A stretch of 64,000 nt of DNA. Source: Cryptomeria japonica. Lineage: Eukaryota; Streptophyta; Pinopsida; Cupressales; Cupressaceae. Location of the stretch: contig NC_081412.1 in NCBI RefSeq assembly GCF_030272615.1, positions 692,358,083-692,422,082 of the forward strand. The letters run 5' to 3'. Below are positions 1 to 11,605 of the stretch, in pieces; within the stretch, counting starts at the first letter, position 1, and the number at the start of each line of letters is the position of its first letter. Below the pieces are notes generated by a model that saw nothing but the letters and a program-made list of their open reading frames with translations, ran no database searches and was not told the origin of the DNA. A program made the position numbers and the translations under genes.

Positions 1-287
1 CATTTGCCAACATTTTGTATTCCACAGTGTGTACATGAGAGTGGGATTAGGACTTGTTTTCTTAGTCTCACTTTTTCCCTTACACATTTGGGTGAACCCG
101 ACGTGAATCTAATCTTATTTTCATTGCATTGAATTGTTAGATCTAAATTTAGTATCTTTCATTTTCTTTATAAACATATAATTCCAAAAACAAAAGTAAA
201 AATTTTAAATAAATTAAAAAAAAAGAAAAAACTTTCCTCTATTTGCTTGCATTGTGTGTTTAAATTTCATTCAATTTCCATTTCAAA
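1..287 (+). other. Leader of outer Ty3/gypsy element G
   Basis: AT-rich non-coding sequence just upstream of the first G reading frame. A stretch near 85-115 (GGGTGAACCCGACGTGAATC) looks like a primer-binding or leader motif of a gypsy element, preceded by CCCTTACA which could be an LTR end. I cannot assign the tRNA. The matching 3' LTR is not in the window, so the LTR boundary is unproven. An A-rich tract follows at 180-235. Confidence 0.4.
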
Positions 288-652
288 ATGTCCGATTTTT
301 ATTTGCAAGATGTTCATACTTTTGATGATGTATGCAATTATGTTGATTATCAGTTTAGTAAGGATGAATTAGATGAAGCTCTAGATGAATTTTTCAACCC
401 GAATCCTTCTAAACCCTCATTTTGCCAAAACCTAATCGACCTTGTTACTAGGCCATTTTGCAGTGATGAGAAAGATAAGTTGAATGATTCCTCTCATGGG
501 TACATTCCTATCAACTCTTCCACTAAATCCAAAAACAAGGTTTTCTACAACAATCCCCTCTATGAGGAGATGTCTCATTTTGAATCAAAAGATAAACCTT
601 TAAACCGATATGACCATGCCTTGTTGGATGATGCTCTTGATGACTTTGTGTC
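288..652 (+). pseudogene. Element G, first coding fragment (upstream of protease)
   Basis: An open frame starts at ATG 288 (MSDFYLQDVHTFDDV...) and encodes an acidic segment of about 120 residues with no CCHC knuckle and no recognisable capsid domain. The frame runs on past 652 only by reading into the LTR of inserted element A1, so the apparent 188-residue product is an artefact. The true continuation begins at 12341, after A1 and its second target-site copy, in the same frame. The combination with the downstream protease fragment places it in a Ty3/gypsy element; the role of this N-terminal part is unknown. A Gag region may have been lost or lie elsewhere. Confidence 0.65.
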
Positions 653-700
653 TATTGGCATTCTAAACTCTTATGAGAATAATGGTGTTGTCATTGATGA

Positions 701-755
701 CAACCTTCTGGCAACCTTCTGGAAACCTTCTAACAACCATCTGGCAACCTTCTGG
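701..755 (+). repeat. Short tandem repeat in A1 5' LTR
   Basis: AACCTTCTGG and close variants occur about five times in tandem with a 12-13 bp period. The 3' LTR has a single unit (GGAAACCTTTTGGCACTC, near 11651), so the array expanded in the 5' LTR or contracted in the 3' LTR. Confidence 0.7.
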
Positions 756-823
756 CACTCATCTAGTAAAGCCACTGGCAGGAACCGACACCGACCTAGA
801 CATCTACATACATCAGTAGACAC

Positions 824-1871
824 TATTGGTATTTTGGTATGGTTTTGTAATTGATAACAACACCTACTAAAACACTAGCACTATGGAGATCCAGTACCAT
901 TCACCAGCAAGCAAGTAACTATTGCATAGTTACTAGTATCTGATACACCGGCAAGATATAATGATCATCGGCACTTGGAATGGCATGGAAGACACATGGT
1001 TATGTCAAAGACATCGTTTGGACATCTTGTCCTGGATTTTTGTTCATTGGTATATTCATAGTTGCATATTTGCTGTTACCGGCAAATAGGTCTAGGGTTA
1101 CACCGACAGGTTTATCTTTTCCAGATCAACATGGCATGCTATGGAGATGATTAATTATTGTTGTAAATGCATTAAGCCGACATGTTCAATCGGTTATTGC
1201 ATCATATATTATATTGTTTGTAAAATGTTTTTATTGTAATATCTTGTAGAGCCGACCTAAAATTGGTCTTCGGTTATGGTATAAATGTAAGATCTTATTT
1301 GTAAGATCAAATGTGGAATGCGAAAAAGGATTGTGTGAAGGTATATGTGAGATTAAGTAGAGCTATACACGCAGACATCATTTGAAGATTGAAGGAGGGT
1401 TTTTGTGGAAGCATATCAACATTACAGCGGTACTGAATCCAGCATATGAAGATCTATTTTGTGCAATACATTCTTATTGGATTTAACCATCCAACTGTAG
1501 TTAGTGTGACTCCCATTTTGTGATTGAGCAGTGAGCTCTAAGCTATTGGCCTTTCTGCATGTACAAACCCCATTTATGAACACTTACTATCTGCAGTAGT
1601 ATCATCTGATTGTGGGTAAGGTTTCCCACCGTGGTTTTTCCCCTTACAAGGTTTCCACGTACAAATATTGGTGTTATATGTTGTGGATGACTTTGTGTTT
1701 ACATTTCATGCACTAATCCTTACTGGTATAGTAATTAACTATTATAACTGTCTACCGGCATACTTAACTAGTTTACCTATATTAAGAATTAAGTTGGTTA
1801 AATTGTTTTTGGTTTAAATTTATTTGACAATTGATTCACTCCCCCATCTCAGTTGTCTCCGGGACCTAACA
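824..1871 (+). mobile_element. B0: solo LTR of copia family B, nested in A1 LTR
   Basis: A 1048-bp LTR homologous to the LTRs of B1 and B2, running from TATTGGTATTTTGG (TG mutated to TA) to CCGGGACCTAACA. It is flanked by a perfect 5-bp duplication GACAC (819-823, 1872-1876). There is no internal region, so it is the remnant of LTR-LTR recombination. It contains the family TATA (TATAAATG) followed by the GATCTTATTTGTAAGATC hairpin near 1281-1310 and the CACCGTGGTTTTTCCCC motif near 1628. Confidence 0.92.
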
Positions 1872-2525
1872 GACACTTCACCGACAATTGCAACAAAGCA
1901 TACCAAGACCCCAACCAATGGGGAATAAAATTTTGTTTATTGTATTTAATTGTAATTATCTTTTGTAAAGTCGACAAGGCATATTGTAAAAGACTCATAT
2001 ATATGTATGAGATCTTATAGGTCATTTGTATGATAGAGAGTTGTGAATTATGTATAAGGTGATATAAGTGACATCGAAGGTTTTGGTTATAGAATGAGCT
2101 TAAACCGGTACTAAACTTGGAATAGTTGATGATACTTTGAAGTAGTACATTGTATTGGATTTCATAATCCACTTTTGTAGTCATTGTGACTCTTATTGAT
2201 TAGTGAGCTCTAGGCAGTTGGCCTTCCTACATGTGCAAGCCCCTCATTGTAAGTAATATTTATTCATTAGCTAGTGAGTGAATATTGTGGGTCTCAAATC
2301 CCACCAAGGTTTTTCCCACACTGGGTTTCCTCATTAAACATCTTATGTTATGGTGTGTTTTCTATGTTGTCTTTACTGTTCTTGTTTACTTCATTAATTC
2401 TTATTTACCGGTACACTATTTTGGAATGCAAAATTCTTAACAAGGTTAAATATTATGCTAACTAGTTAGATACTGATCCACCCCCCCCTCTCAGTATCCT
2501 TGGGACTATCATTAATCCTAACAAT

Positions 2526-2537
2526 TGGTATCAAAGC
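2526..2537 (+). other. Primer-binding site of A1
   Basis: TGGTATCAAAGC follows the LTR end after two bases. It is one mismatch from TGGTATCAGAGC, the initiator-methionine tRNA complement used by plant copia elements and seen intact in B1, B2, C and D. Confidence 0.85.
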
Positions 2538-2594
2538 CTAGTACTCTATTTTCAAAATCCTAATAGCTTGAGGAAGATTTTGACATCAGTACAG

Positions 2595-3647
2595 ATGGAG
2601 AACTTAAGAAAATAATTGGAAGGAGCTCTTCTAGACTATGATGCAGAAAACTTGAAGATGATCTAAGGACTGCACAAGAATTCATTCAAGGACTTCAGGA
2701 GAATCTTACTATAGCTAGAAATAAAAGAAAAGAACTTCATGAGAAGATGCAGAATGACAATGATGAAAATGAAACTCTTAATGAACTTGTGAACAAGTTG
2801 AGACAAGAAAACAATACTATGAGAAATGAAATGCAATATATGACTATGAGATTTTGTAAAGACATTGAAGATAGAAAGAAGAATGAAGATGACTTAACTA
2901 GGAGACACAATGATGCTAGAAATGAAAATCTAAGACTCATTTATGAAAGTGATATGTTGAAGATAGATCTGATTCACATGAAACATGATAAAACTGAACT
3001 CATGAGATAAATAGGAATTATGGAAAATGAGTTGGCTATTTTAAATCAACACAAAGAAAAATTCAAGAAAAGTTCAGAGGAATTTGATAACATGTTGAAA
3101 AGTTAGAAACCTAATGGAGATACAAATGGATTTGGATTTGAAGTTGGAGAAAATTTTGATACTGCAAACAATCATGATCACGATAAACTGGTAAGAAAAC
3201 CTAATGCTTACAAATTTAATGGGAAATGCTTTAGCTGTAACAAGTATGGTCATAGAGAAAATTAGTGTAGATTCAAAAACAATTAGAACATCAATGCACC
3301 TACCAGTCAATGTTCCAAATACAACAAAATTGGTCATAATTCAGAAAACTACAGAATGAATATGAAATGTTATGTTTGTGGAAGATTTGGGCACTTATCT
3401 AATCAATGCAGAATACAAACTGGCATAGGATATGGAAAGGCTATTCAGAAGAATAATGTGACTTGTTATGCTTGTAACAAAATTGGACACATTGTAAAAT
3501 TTTGTAGAAGAAAGACTTCACTGGCGAATAATAAAGGACCCAGTTTGAAAGGCAAAGAAAAGGTAGATGAGGTAAAGCAAGAATTTTCAAAATAATGGAT
3601 TAGGAAGATAGATCAAAATTTTGAAGAGACTATTTCTTCACTGGTAG
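2595..3647 (+). pseudogene. A1 ORF1: Gag-like coiled-coil/zinc-knuckle protein, broken
   Basis: The start is placed at ATG 2595 by alignment with the A3 copy (MENLRKQLE...). A stop follows at 2613-2615 (TAA where A3 has CAA), with further stops near 3008 and 3103. The recognisable parts are a charged coiled-coil region (2747-3010) and CCHC knuckles, of which the last two (3368-3410 CYVCGRFGHLSNQC, 3463-3505 CYACNKIGHIVKFC) are intact. A short tail lies beyond inserted LTR H (7688 to about 7740). The role is inferred to be nucleic-acid binding and particle assembly, by analogy with Gag. No capsid domain is recognised. Confidence 0.8.
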
Positions 3648-4989
3648 TGTTGGGACTAATTAAAATTGAGTCAAGTTTAGAGGCCCAATCCAAAAATTTG
3701 CTTTGCATACCTAAACGAGTCAGTTTGAAGGGCCTAGTTTGTGAGAGGGTAAAATGGGACCAGTTGATTTTCAGAGGGTAAGGCTCAGGATTCATGTCCC
3801 ACACCTTTAATTTGGCCTATTCAGTGATGTGCAACTTTAAAAATTCATTTTGGATAAGTTTATGAGGTACCCAGTTTGAGGGGTGAGTTGGAAGTGCATT
3901 TTAGGCACAAATGCAGATTTTATGGAGTAGCCTACTTTGAGCGATTACATCTTTTACCCTATTGATCATCATGGAGAAATTCAAAATGGATTCAATTGCA
4001 TGCATAAATTTGAGTCTACATGCAAAATTTCAAGTCCTTATGAATCCGTTTGCTCAGTTTTCAAAGCTCAATCCGTTTGTAGTTTGTGATGTTTGCACAA
4101 GTGTAAAAATGTCTTGGTGAGCGTCATGTCAGAATGTTTGTTCTGGGATAATGTTGGTATAAATGGTGAGCTACGTTTCAAATTTCAAGGCTCTACCAAT
4201 CCGTTTGACCGGTTTTCAAAAGAGCTCATTTTGCCATCAAATTCAGTTATCCGCACTCCAGTGTTATATCAGTTAATGTAGCCGTATTGGTGAGCGCGCC
4301 ATTTGCATCCTGTCAGTCTGGTGATCGAACTAAGGATTTGAAGATTTAATATGTACTTCAAGGTACCTATGTTTCTAATTTGAGGGCCTACGGAGGTCGT
4401 TTGATATTTTTGAGAAAGGCGTCATGTGTTGCCAGGACATTGACTTCATCAGGTCCGCAGTGTCGACAAAGCCAGTTGGCCATTTTTGGAAATTAATATC
4501 TCTTTGCTCGGGATTCGTCTTGAGAAACCGTTTGGTAGATGTCATCCTTGTATATCAAAGTACATTCTTGTCAGATGGCGAGCTCCAGAAAGGTGTTTTG
4601 ACAGGTTTGAAAATTACGTCTTCGCGATTAAATGCGAAAATTGTGGCGTAATTGCCTGAAGGTTGTAAAATGCGGATTAATGATCCGAAAATGATGCTGA
4701 TCATTTCCGGAGGTATGTTTGAGGTCCGTGAAGCATTCCAGAGGTCAGTTGCATGAAAACAATTTTTTTTTTAGTCGAACCCACTTGGGGGCCCGACCTG
4801 GCTCATGCCTGTGCCGTATTAGTTTATTGGCGACTTTGTTCACTAAGAGATTTTTAGAATATCTAAATATGGATTATAATCACGAGGCATGTCATAAGAG
4901 TTAAAGATGTTATTATAAACTTCAGGCAATTTAAAATTGGCAAGTTTGGAGCCAAATCCTCCTTCAGCGACAAAGAAGAGCATTAAAAA

Positions 4990-5900
4990 ATATGAATGCA
5001 CTTGGCAGCCATGGTGTGAGAAGACCATTTAAACTTTCAAATTAAATGCATTGGCATGTGAAAAGCCATTAAACCTTTCAACCAAATATAATGTGGAAGG
5101 TGTAAGACAAATTTCATGACTTTGCCAACATCCTCCATGCTTGAAGTTTGACAAAGAGAAGACTTTATAAACTCCAGCCAATGCAAACAACAGACCTCTT
5201 TCCCCATGTGAAGCTACAGCAGCAAAAAAATTGAAATAACAAATGCCATTGGGCACTCCAGGATTCTACGTGGCATGGTAAGGAGGCAATCAATAAAAAC
5301 TTTCAAGCAAATTAAATAGCAAGTGTGCAGCTATGAATCCTCCCTTGCCGTGTGTGACTTTGGTAAAAGCTTTCAAACAAATGCAAACAGAAATGGCAGA
5401 TTGTGTAGTGAATAAGGGGCCATGGATAATATTCCAAAGTAAAAATAGCAGCTGTAAAGTTTGATTCACAACCTTTGCCCATCTCTCCTCTGCGTGGCAA
5501 GGTAAGGCATGATCTTTCCAATGTCAAATGCAAACAATAGCAGCAATAGAAACTTCAAGCAAACTCTTTGGTATGGTATAACCAAATTCCATGATTTCTA
5601 GCCAACATCCTCCCAAGCACATGGTGTTTGGGGAGTAAAGTTTTAAATTTTAAAACAAATGTTAGGCATCCTCCCTGCTGTGAGCTGTGGTTGGGTGAAA
5701 TGTTAGCATAAACATTTTTCTAATAAAGGGAAATCCCATTGGCAGCTCCTCCTCCCCTGTGCGTGGCAATGAAAGAGCCCATAGGAATTTCAAAGTAAAT
5801 GAAGAGCCATTAAATTTCCAAACAAATGCAATTTCCATCCCTTTCTCCCACGTAGCAAGCAAGAAAGGCAAAGAACTTCCAAGCAAATTTCATTGGCAGC
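4990..5900 (+). repeat. Degenerate internal repeats in LTR H
   Basis: Recurring, imperfect blocks share phrases such as CTTTCAAGCAAAT, AAATGCAAACA, CATTGGCAGC and CCTCC...CGTGTGGCAAGG, spaced roughly 100-250 bp apart. They look like an old tandem array that has diverged. Exact period and copy number need a dot plot. Confidence 0.45.
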
Positions 5901-6298
5901 CATGAAAACACTCAGAAATTGCTTCAAAAATGCATTCCCAGGCATAATCGATTTGTCCCACATTGGCTGGGAAGTGGTATTTTCTGGTATTTATAACCAA
6001 AAACGCACAGTAGTAATATGTCTAAGCCATAAAGGCTTTTGACGGATGGTGCCCGATGGTGCCCAAGGTGGGCCCACATGTGAGCATGAATCTCGAGGCG
6101 ACGGAGGAGTTGATTGGACAGCAGCCAGGTGGACCCCATGCATGCATGCTTCTCGAGGCAAATAGGCAAAATTTTGCAGAGAAAGGTCGGGTTAATGAGT
6201 GAGCAAGTTCGAGATGGATCGACAGTGCATGCTATTTCGCGAAGGGAAGATGCATGCGAGTTACACCCTGCGAAATACTGAAAGTGAACGAGAGCTGT

Positions 6299-6628
6299 CC
6301 ACGTGTCGTGATAGGTGGCAGTCCAGTGGCAATGACGCGGCGATGAAGTGGCGATGAAGTGGCGTACAAGCAAGTAGCCCAGTGGTGGTGACGTGGCCGA
6401 CAGGTGGCAAAAGATGAAGTGTCATCCCAGGTGGTGTCTGGTCAACCCCATCGACCAATCAGAGGCCGCCACGTGGCAAGGCATCAGAGCACAAATGGAG
6501 GCAAAAAATCAAAATTAAAATGAATAAATGATATAGTTTTGACTATATTAAAATTCGAAATATTTAAATGACTGAGCACAAATGGGAATTAATTCACCCA
6601 GGGTCTAAATTTTGGCCAAAATATAAAG
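6299..6628 (+). promoter_or_regulatory. Candidate promoter in LTR H: two G-boxes, CCAAT and TATA
   Basis: CACGTG occurs at 6300-6305 (CCACGTGTCG) and at 6470-6475 inside the palindrome GCCACGTGGC (6468-6477), the core of plant G-box/ABRE elements. CCAAT lies at 6455-6459 and TATAAAG at 6622-6628. Local GC content is clearly higher than in the flanks. This order and spacing suit an RNA polymerase II promoter for the + strand; activity is inference. Confidence 0.5.
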
Positions 6629-7687
6629 TATTATATATCGCCGGAAAGCTCTCAAAGTGAGGAATCTGATTATGAGGTTAATTTTGACAAATGTGGGATA
6701 TTTTGGAGGCAATTTCCATGGGAACAAAATTTAGTTAGAGAGGAGATACTTGGCAATTCAGTTGCAGATTTGATTTGGTTCCCTCTCCCTTTTATTCCCA
6801 ATTCTTCTCAGTTTTAGGGGTTCCAAAAATTTGGAAAATGCTCCAGATTTGATGGCTTCCATTTTCTGAAGATCTTGACCCAAGTTTGTAAATGCTTCTG
6901 TTTGGTTTCAGGGTATAGAGATTGCAGTGCATTGTTGTAAATATGGTTTTAATTGCAGGTCTTACTTGTGTCAGGCATGAGTAATTTCCCACAAGGCTGT
7001 CTCTGTGATATGTTTTTTCATTATTATGAATTCAATCCTCAAGGAGGATGAAATTTGTCATCTCAAGGAGATTGTATGATTGTTTGTAGGCATTCTTCAA
7101 TGAAGAGTTTAAATTCTATAGTCAGTCATAAATAATGAAATATGTATCCAGATCTGATGAATTTGTCAATGAATCAAATAGTGCATTAATATAAGGTATT
7201 GATGCATGAATATCTTGTTTAAGGAAAACAAACTTGCATCTATGATTCATATTTGTAGTTTTGTGAGTGACTTTGCTGCCCAATGAACAAGGCACTAGTC
7301 TTTGACAGATTTGGGAATGGTCTCAGATATACATTTTAAAAGACAAATCTATTTCCCTTTATGTTTAGGGGTTAATGTTTTATCCTTCCAAAGCTCTATT
7401 TCACCTATTATTTGTATAAGATCCAGCCCATCTGTACATGTTACCTAGTTTGGTGAGCTTATGGAATGGTTTGTCTGCTCATTGTTGATGCAGTCTTATG
7501 TTTGTGATTGTTGTATTCAATGCATCAAAAGGATGTCCCCCCTAGGTCTAGCAGAACCTGAAGTGCAAGAGGATCATTAGGATCCTATGTTATGTTGTCC
7601 CAGCCCTAAAGTGTTTCATTGATTGAGATTGGCTATCTCATAGATAGATTTACAGGTGTCTTGGGTTATCACTTTTGGTGAACAACA

Positions 7688-8039
7688 GGTAGAATAGAGT
7701 ATTACTCCACCGGCAGGAGATTCTTCTTCCAACTAAGAAGTAACCCTTGGGGGTATTGCAACAAGTTGAATATCATGCAGATTACCCTTGGTTGATGGTG
7801 AGAAGATAGATTTCTTCTCGACGGGCAGATGTGTTAAGTTTTCACTTAACTGACAAGCATTTAATGCGGTTGTTGAAGGAAAAGTCATTATAAATCATTG
7901 GTTTTCCCTCTTTTTTGATTCACCAAGCATTCAAACTAGCAGAGAGCACGAAATCTGAGCAAAGGCATTCAAGGCAAAGGTGTGAAGCAATTTCTTTCAA
8001 GCATTCAAACATTATCAGGCAGATAAAGGTATTTTTCAA
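7688..8039 (+). promoter_or_regulatory. A1 ORF1 tail and inter-ORF region with TATA-like box
   Basis: After the second GGTAG target copy, a short remnant of ORF1 (about 7693-7740, including ACTCCACCGG) is followed by non-coding sequence. TATAAAT at 7889-7895 lies 151 nt before the ORF2 ATG. The same position holds TATAAAAT in A2 and AATAAAG in A3. AAAGGTATTT directly precedes the ATG and is also shared with A2. Confidence 0.5.
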
Positions 8040-11000
8040 ATGGCTTCTTCTTCAGCTCCTGAATTTATTGCAAACCCTACTATCATGGAAAATGTAAAAT
8101 GCACTAGGCCCATATTCAAAATTATTCCTGAGATAGCTAAGAAAGATGATTCCATAGGCACATTTTCAAAGATTCCTAAAGGTGTAGTTTATGCTGAAGA
8201 CCCTAGGATATATATTCACTTCAACATTGAGAAATTAGGTTGTGAGGAGTAGTTAAAAATGTTTAGAACCATAACTTGTGATGAAAATGGCATTGTCAAA
8301 CCTGAGCACAAGATTGTGGAGACTTTAGGTTTTGTGTAAATTTTGAACATCCTTGAATTTTCAGAGGAAGTTGTGAGAATTGTCCTAAGTAGGGCACATG
8401 GAGAATTTTTTTGGTTAGATTCTATCTGCAAATTCACCCAGAAAGCAATTAGGGTAGTAACAGGTTTACCCTCAACCAACAACAGACCAGACAAAACTAA
8501 GAAGGTTCCTAGAAACAAAGTCATGACCTTAACCAAAGCAACAACTAATAGTAGATCTCTAAGAGTAAATGACATCAAGGACATCAATGTGAGATTCATA
8601 AGTATGATTTTAGGTTACAAGACTACACATGCAAACAAACTTAATTCAGTTTCTAGTCTTTTTCTAGTCTTTGCATTAATAGTCCTTATGAAATGGTAAA
8701 CAATAATGCAAAAATTGATGTGTGTGAATGGCTGAAGGATGAACTCATAGATAACTTGAAAAGGATAAAAGGAGACAAGAAAGGAGCATTTCATTTTGGT
8801 AATCTCTTAGTATGCTTAATGTTGTATTTAATAAAGGAGATCCTTGGTATAGGACATAAAGAATCTGGATATGACATACCAGTAGACAAACAATTGCAAG
8901 AAGCTTTCACTAGTATGGGTACTGCTAAGGAAAACAATATAACTGAATATTTTAAATCTTTCCAAACCAAAATGAAAACTAAAGAAAGACTACCATAGAG
9001 TGTAGTGGATAAATATGATAAAGAAATCTATTTTGTAATCAAGAAGGATGAAACATGGATGGAAGTTGTATTACCTAGGACTATATGGGTTACAAAAATG
9101 GGTTATGAGGTAGATCTCAACATTATTGAGACTTATGCAGAAGCCTTATTAGATGCACCTAGAGAACCAACAAAATAAATTTTTGGAAATGCTGAAACAA
9201 TTGAAAGCAATGTGAAAACAATAAAGAAAAGGAATAAAAGAGAGAAATACATAAGAGATTCTTCTAAGGAGGTTAAGGAGATCATATAAAATGTTATGAA
9301 CATTACTGGTATAGAGGCTAGTGAACTAGAAGGACTGCAATCAGAGGCACACATCTCACCAGTTGGCACATCCTCTGACAGTGAGATACCAACTAAATTC
9401 AAAAGAGTTGAAAGGAAGAGAAAACCTTCACTAGTACCCTCTCCTCCACCAAAGAGAACAAGGAGTTTAAGGAAGAAATAGCAGGCAAAGAAACTAACTC
9501 CCAAGAAGAAACAAAAACAGGTTGTACCACCATTGGATAATTTGCTAAATGAAATAAATGGTGATGGTAATTTGGCTAATGTGAGCAAATTGCATAGCAC
9601 ATTCAAGGATTCATAAAAAGAAAGCATTAAAAATAGTATTATCTTACATGTGGATATATATAAGAAAGTTTTAATTGAAGTTGTGGATGACTTTCCTAAT
9701 GAATTATATAGAAGGTTAGATGCAAAGAGGATTGCAGTAATGGAATTGGACAAGAAACTTAAGGTTGAAAAACTTCTAGCTGTACATCCAGTTAACTCAA
9801 AGGAAGAGATTGATGACCTGGTTTGTGAAGCTAACAGATCCATTTTTGGTAGTGGTCACCGACAAGTGATTTGGATGGTAGGTAGAATAAATCAGATTGT
9901 AGATGAGATGACTGATAAATGGGATATCTTTTTTGTTGAAAAAGAAAAACAAGAAGAATTAAACAAGCCGAAGAAAACATTCAAAGTTTATCAAAAGGAT
10001 AAAGACAAAGGGAAAGGTAAAGTTGGTGGAATACCAAACATAAAGATAACTGACAACTTACCACCACCCTTGGATACTGGACTAGTACATTCTGATGATC
10101 CACCGATTACTGGAAGTGTAGGTATCACACATGATGACACTAATCCTGATTCTTAAATTTTATTCACCATGATTATAGATACTTAGGAAGTGAAGTGAAA
10201 ATTGTTGTGTATAAGGACAATACAGAGGTCAAGGATAACATTGCTGATAGTGGAAACACTGCTGAGCAACCGACAGAGACTGTTGAGCTTGAAATCCAAA
10301 CAGAGAAAATAGAGAAAACATTACAAACTGAGCAACCATTAGATACTGGAATGGATACTGATGGTATAAATGCTAACATTGAGAAACCTACTGAGACTGA
10401 GATACCAACAACTATGCACATAGAGAAACCCATAGAGAAACCCACAGAGGCACAAGTACATATTGAGGTAGTGAAACTGGTAATCACTGAGAAACCCAAT
10501 CCTTTACTGGTTGAAATGCAAACTCAGACTGATCCACCAGAGGATAATACAAGAAAAATGGTTACAAATGCTGGAAGCACAAAGGTAATCAAGGTAGTTG
10601 GTCAGGCATCCAATACTTCATTAAGTGAATTCAAGCCTACTAATGTGCCAGAGGTACTCCTGGACTCAATCAAGAAGATAACTAACTGTAATGAATTGGC
10701 TTACAAACCAAGTGATGACACAATACCAATACTCAAGTTTATTGCACCAAAATGTAATATAGATCATGTAAAGGATTCTTTAGGTCAATTGCACACATTG
10801 TCCAAATTTATTACCAACAATGTAATAATAGTTGATAAGGTTAATGAGGACACATTCAAAGAGAATTGAGAAGGAAAAGGATAAATTCTTTGAGGATAGA
10901 ATAAAGAAGTGCATAGTTTATATAAACACACTTTTACCGACACTAAATACTACAATTTTGGAATATAAGGAGCTGTACAAAGAAAATTGCAAGCCACATC

Positions 11001-11401
11001 TTTTGACAAAAGACATAGAAAAGGAAATAAGCATAGTATAGAAGGAGATAGATGACATAGCTAATAAAATAATTAGTTCATATACACCTATATTAGTTAT
11101 TGAGCAAGAAATAGCAGGACAATGCTAGAGAAAGAGAAGGTGAGGATTAAGGATAATGGTAGAGAGCTTAAATAGAAACTTGGTCCCAAGATGGATAATC
11201 TTATCTCTCTAAGGGAATGAGATCTCTAAGGCAATACTTCAAGGAGAAAGATCACCAGAAGATCATATGCATCATCTCACTGACATGATCCAATAGACTG
11301 AGACAAACTTAAATGACAGCAATAGATTCATGCAGAGTTTAAATTTGGTTTTGGTAGACATATTTCAGATTGTAATCAACTGGTTACAAACTTTGAGGTG
11401 A
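8040..11401 (+). pseudogene. A1 ORF2: uncharacterised retroelement protein, broken
   Basis: It begins MASSSAPEFIAN at 8040 and can be followed through several frames to TGA at 11399-11401, about 1,120 codons. It is homologous to A2 ORF2 (45878-43321) and A3 ORF2 (50305-48220, minus). Conserved stretches include VYAEDPRIYIH, LRVNDIKDINVRFISMILGY, a helical stretch around 8760-8850, and a lysine-rich middle (9480-9520). Then come VYQKDKDKGKGKVGG (about 9988) and a long acidic/Thr-rich tail. Stops occur at about 8250, 8336 and 8998, with others later. No RT, integrase or protease motif is present. I do not recognise the family; it is distantly similar to ORF2 of element C. Confidence 0.75.
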
Positions 11402-11605
11402 AATTTTTGCACTCATTTGACACTTTTTGAAAAAATTTGTCATTGATGCCAAAGGGGGAGTAGTGGATAGAGAAAAATGTTTAATCAAAGGAGATAATCT
11501 TCTCAGGGGGAGCACATATTTTTGGTAACCTTTTGGACTTCACTTTTTGGAAACAGTTTTTGGATTTTTCTCATGAGTGTTGTCGTCAATGCCAAAGGGG
11601 GAGAT
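11402..11605 (+). other. A1 3' untranslated region and polypurine tract
   Basis: Non-coding. GGGGGAG occurs near 11454 and 11505, and the proper polypurine tract AAAGGGGGAGAT is at 11594-11605, immediately before the 3' LTR. The phrase CAATGCCAAAGGGGGAGA is shared with B1, B2 and C, and D differs by one base. Confidence 0.8.

Larger units (their letters stand above)
653..2523 (+). repeat. 5' LTR of A1 (interrupted by B0)
   Basis: It matches the 3' LTR at 11606-12340 from ATTGGCATTCT to the end CATTAATCCTAACA. The first two bases are TA instead of TG. A 1053-bp insertion (B0 plus one duplicate GACAC) splits it at 823. A TATA-like box lies in an inverted repeat CTCATA...TATGAG near 1993-2010. 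The downstream half carries AAGGTTTTTCCCACACTGGG (about 2307) and the C-tract motif CACCCCCCCC near the end. Confidence 0.85.
3648..7687 (+). mobile_element. H: giant (4.04 kb) solo LTR inside A1 ORF1
   Basis: It begins TGTTGGGACTAATT and ends GGTGAACAACA (TG...CA), and is flanked by a perfect 5-bp duplication GGTAG (3643-3647, 7688-7692). I see no long coding frame, internal LTR repeat, primer site or polypurine tract. A solo LTR of a long-LTR element, perhaps a Tat/Ogre-like gypsy, is therefore the simplest reading; a 4-kb non-coding element is the alternative. Open frames of up to about 150 residues on the minus strand (for example 5924-6373) resemble nothing I know. A promoter-like cluster lies at 6299-6628 and degenerate repeats at about 4990-5900. 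Confidence 0.78.

Noticed and set aside
653-854. C-terminal third of the apparent ORF 288-854
   Set aside because: It is read through the LTR of A1 and the start of B0; it is not part of the G protein.
5924-6458. Overlapping minus-strand frames of 149 and 65 residues in LTR H
   Set aside because: They fall in the GC-richer promoter-like segment, overlap each other, resemble no protein and lie in a solo LTR.
9133-9843. 236-residue open frame on the minus strand
   Set aside because: It is antisense to A1 ORF2, whose homology to A2/A3 on the opposite strand is clear; the Ser/Leu/Phe-rich composition is what the complement of a Lys/Glu-rich coding region gives.
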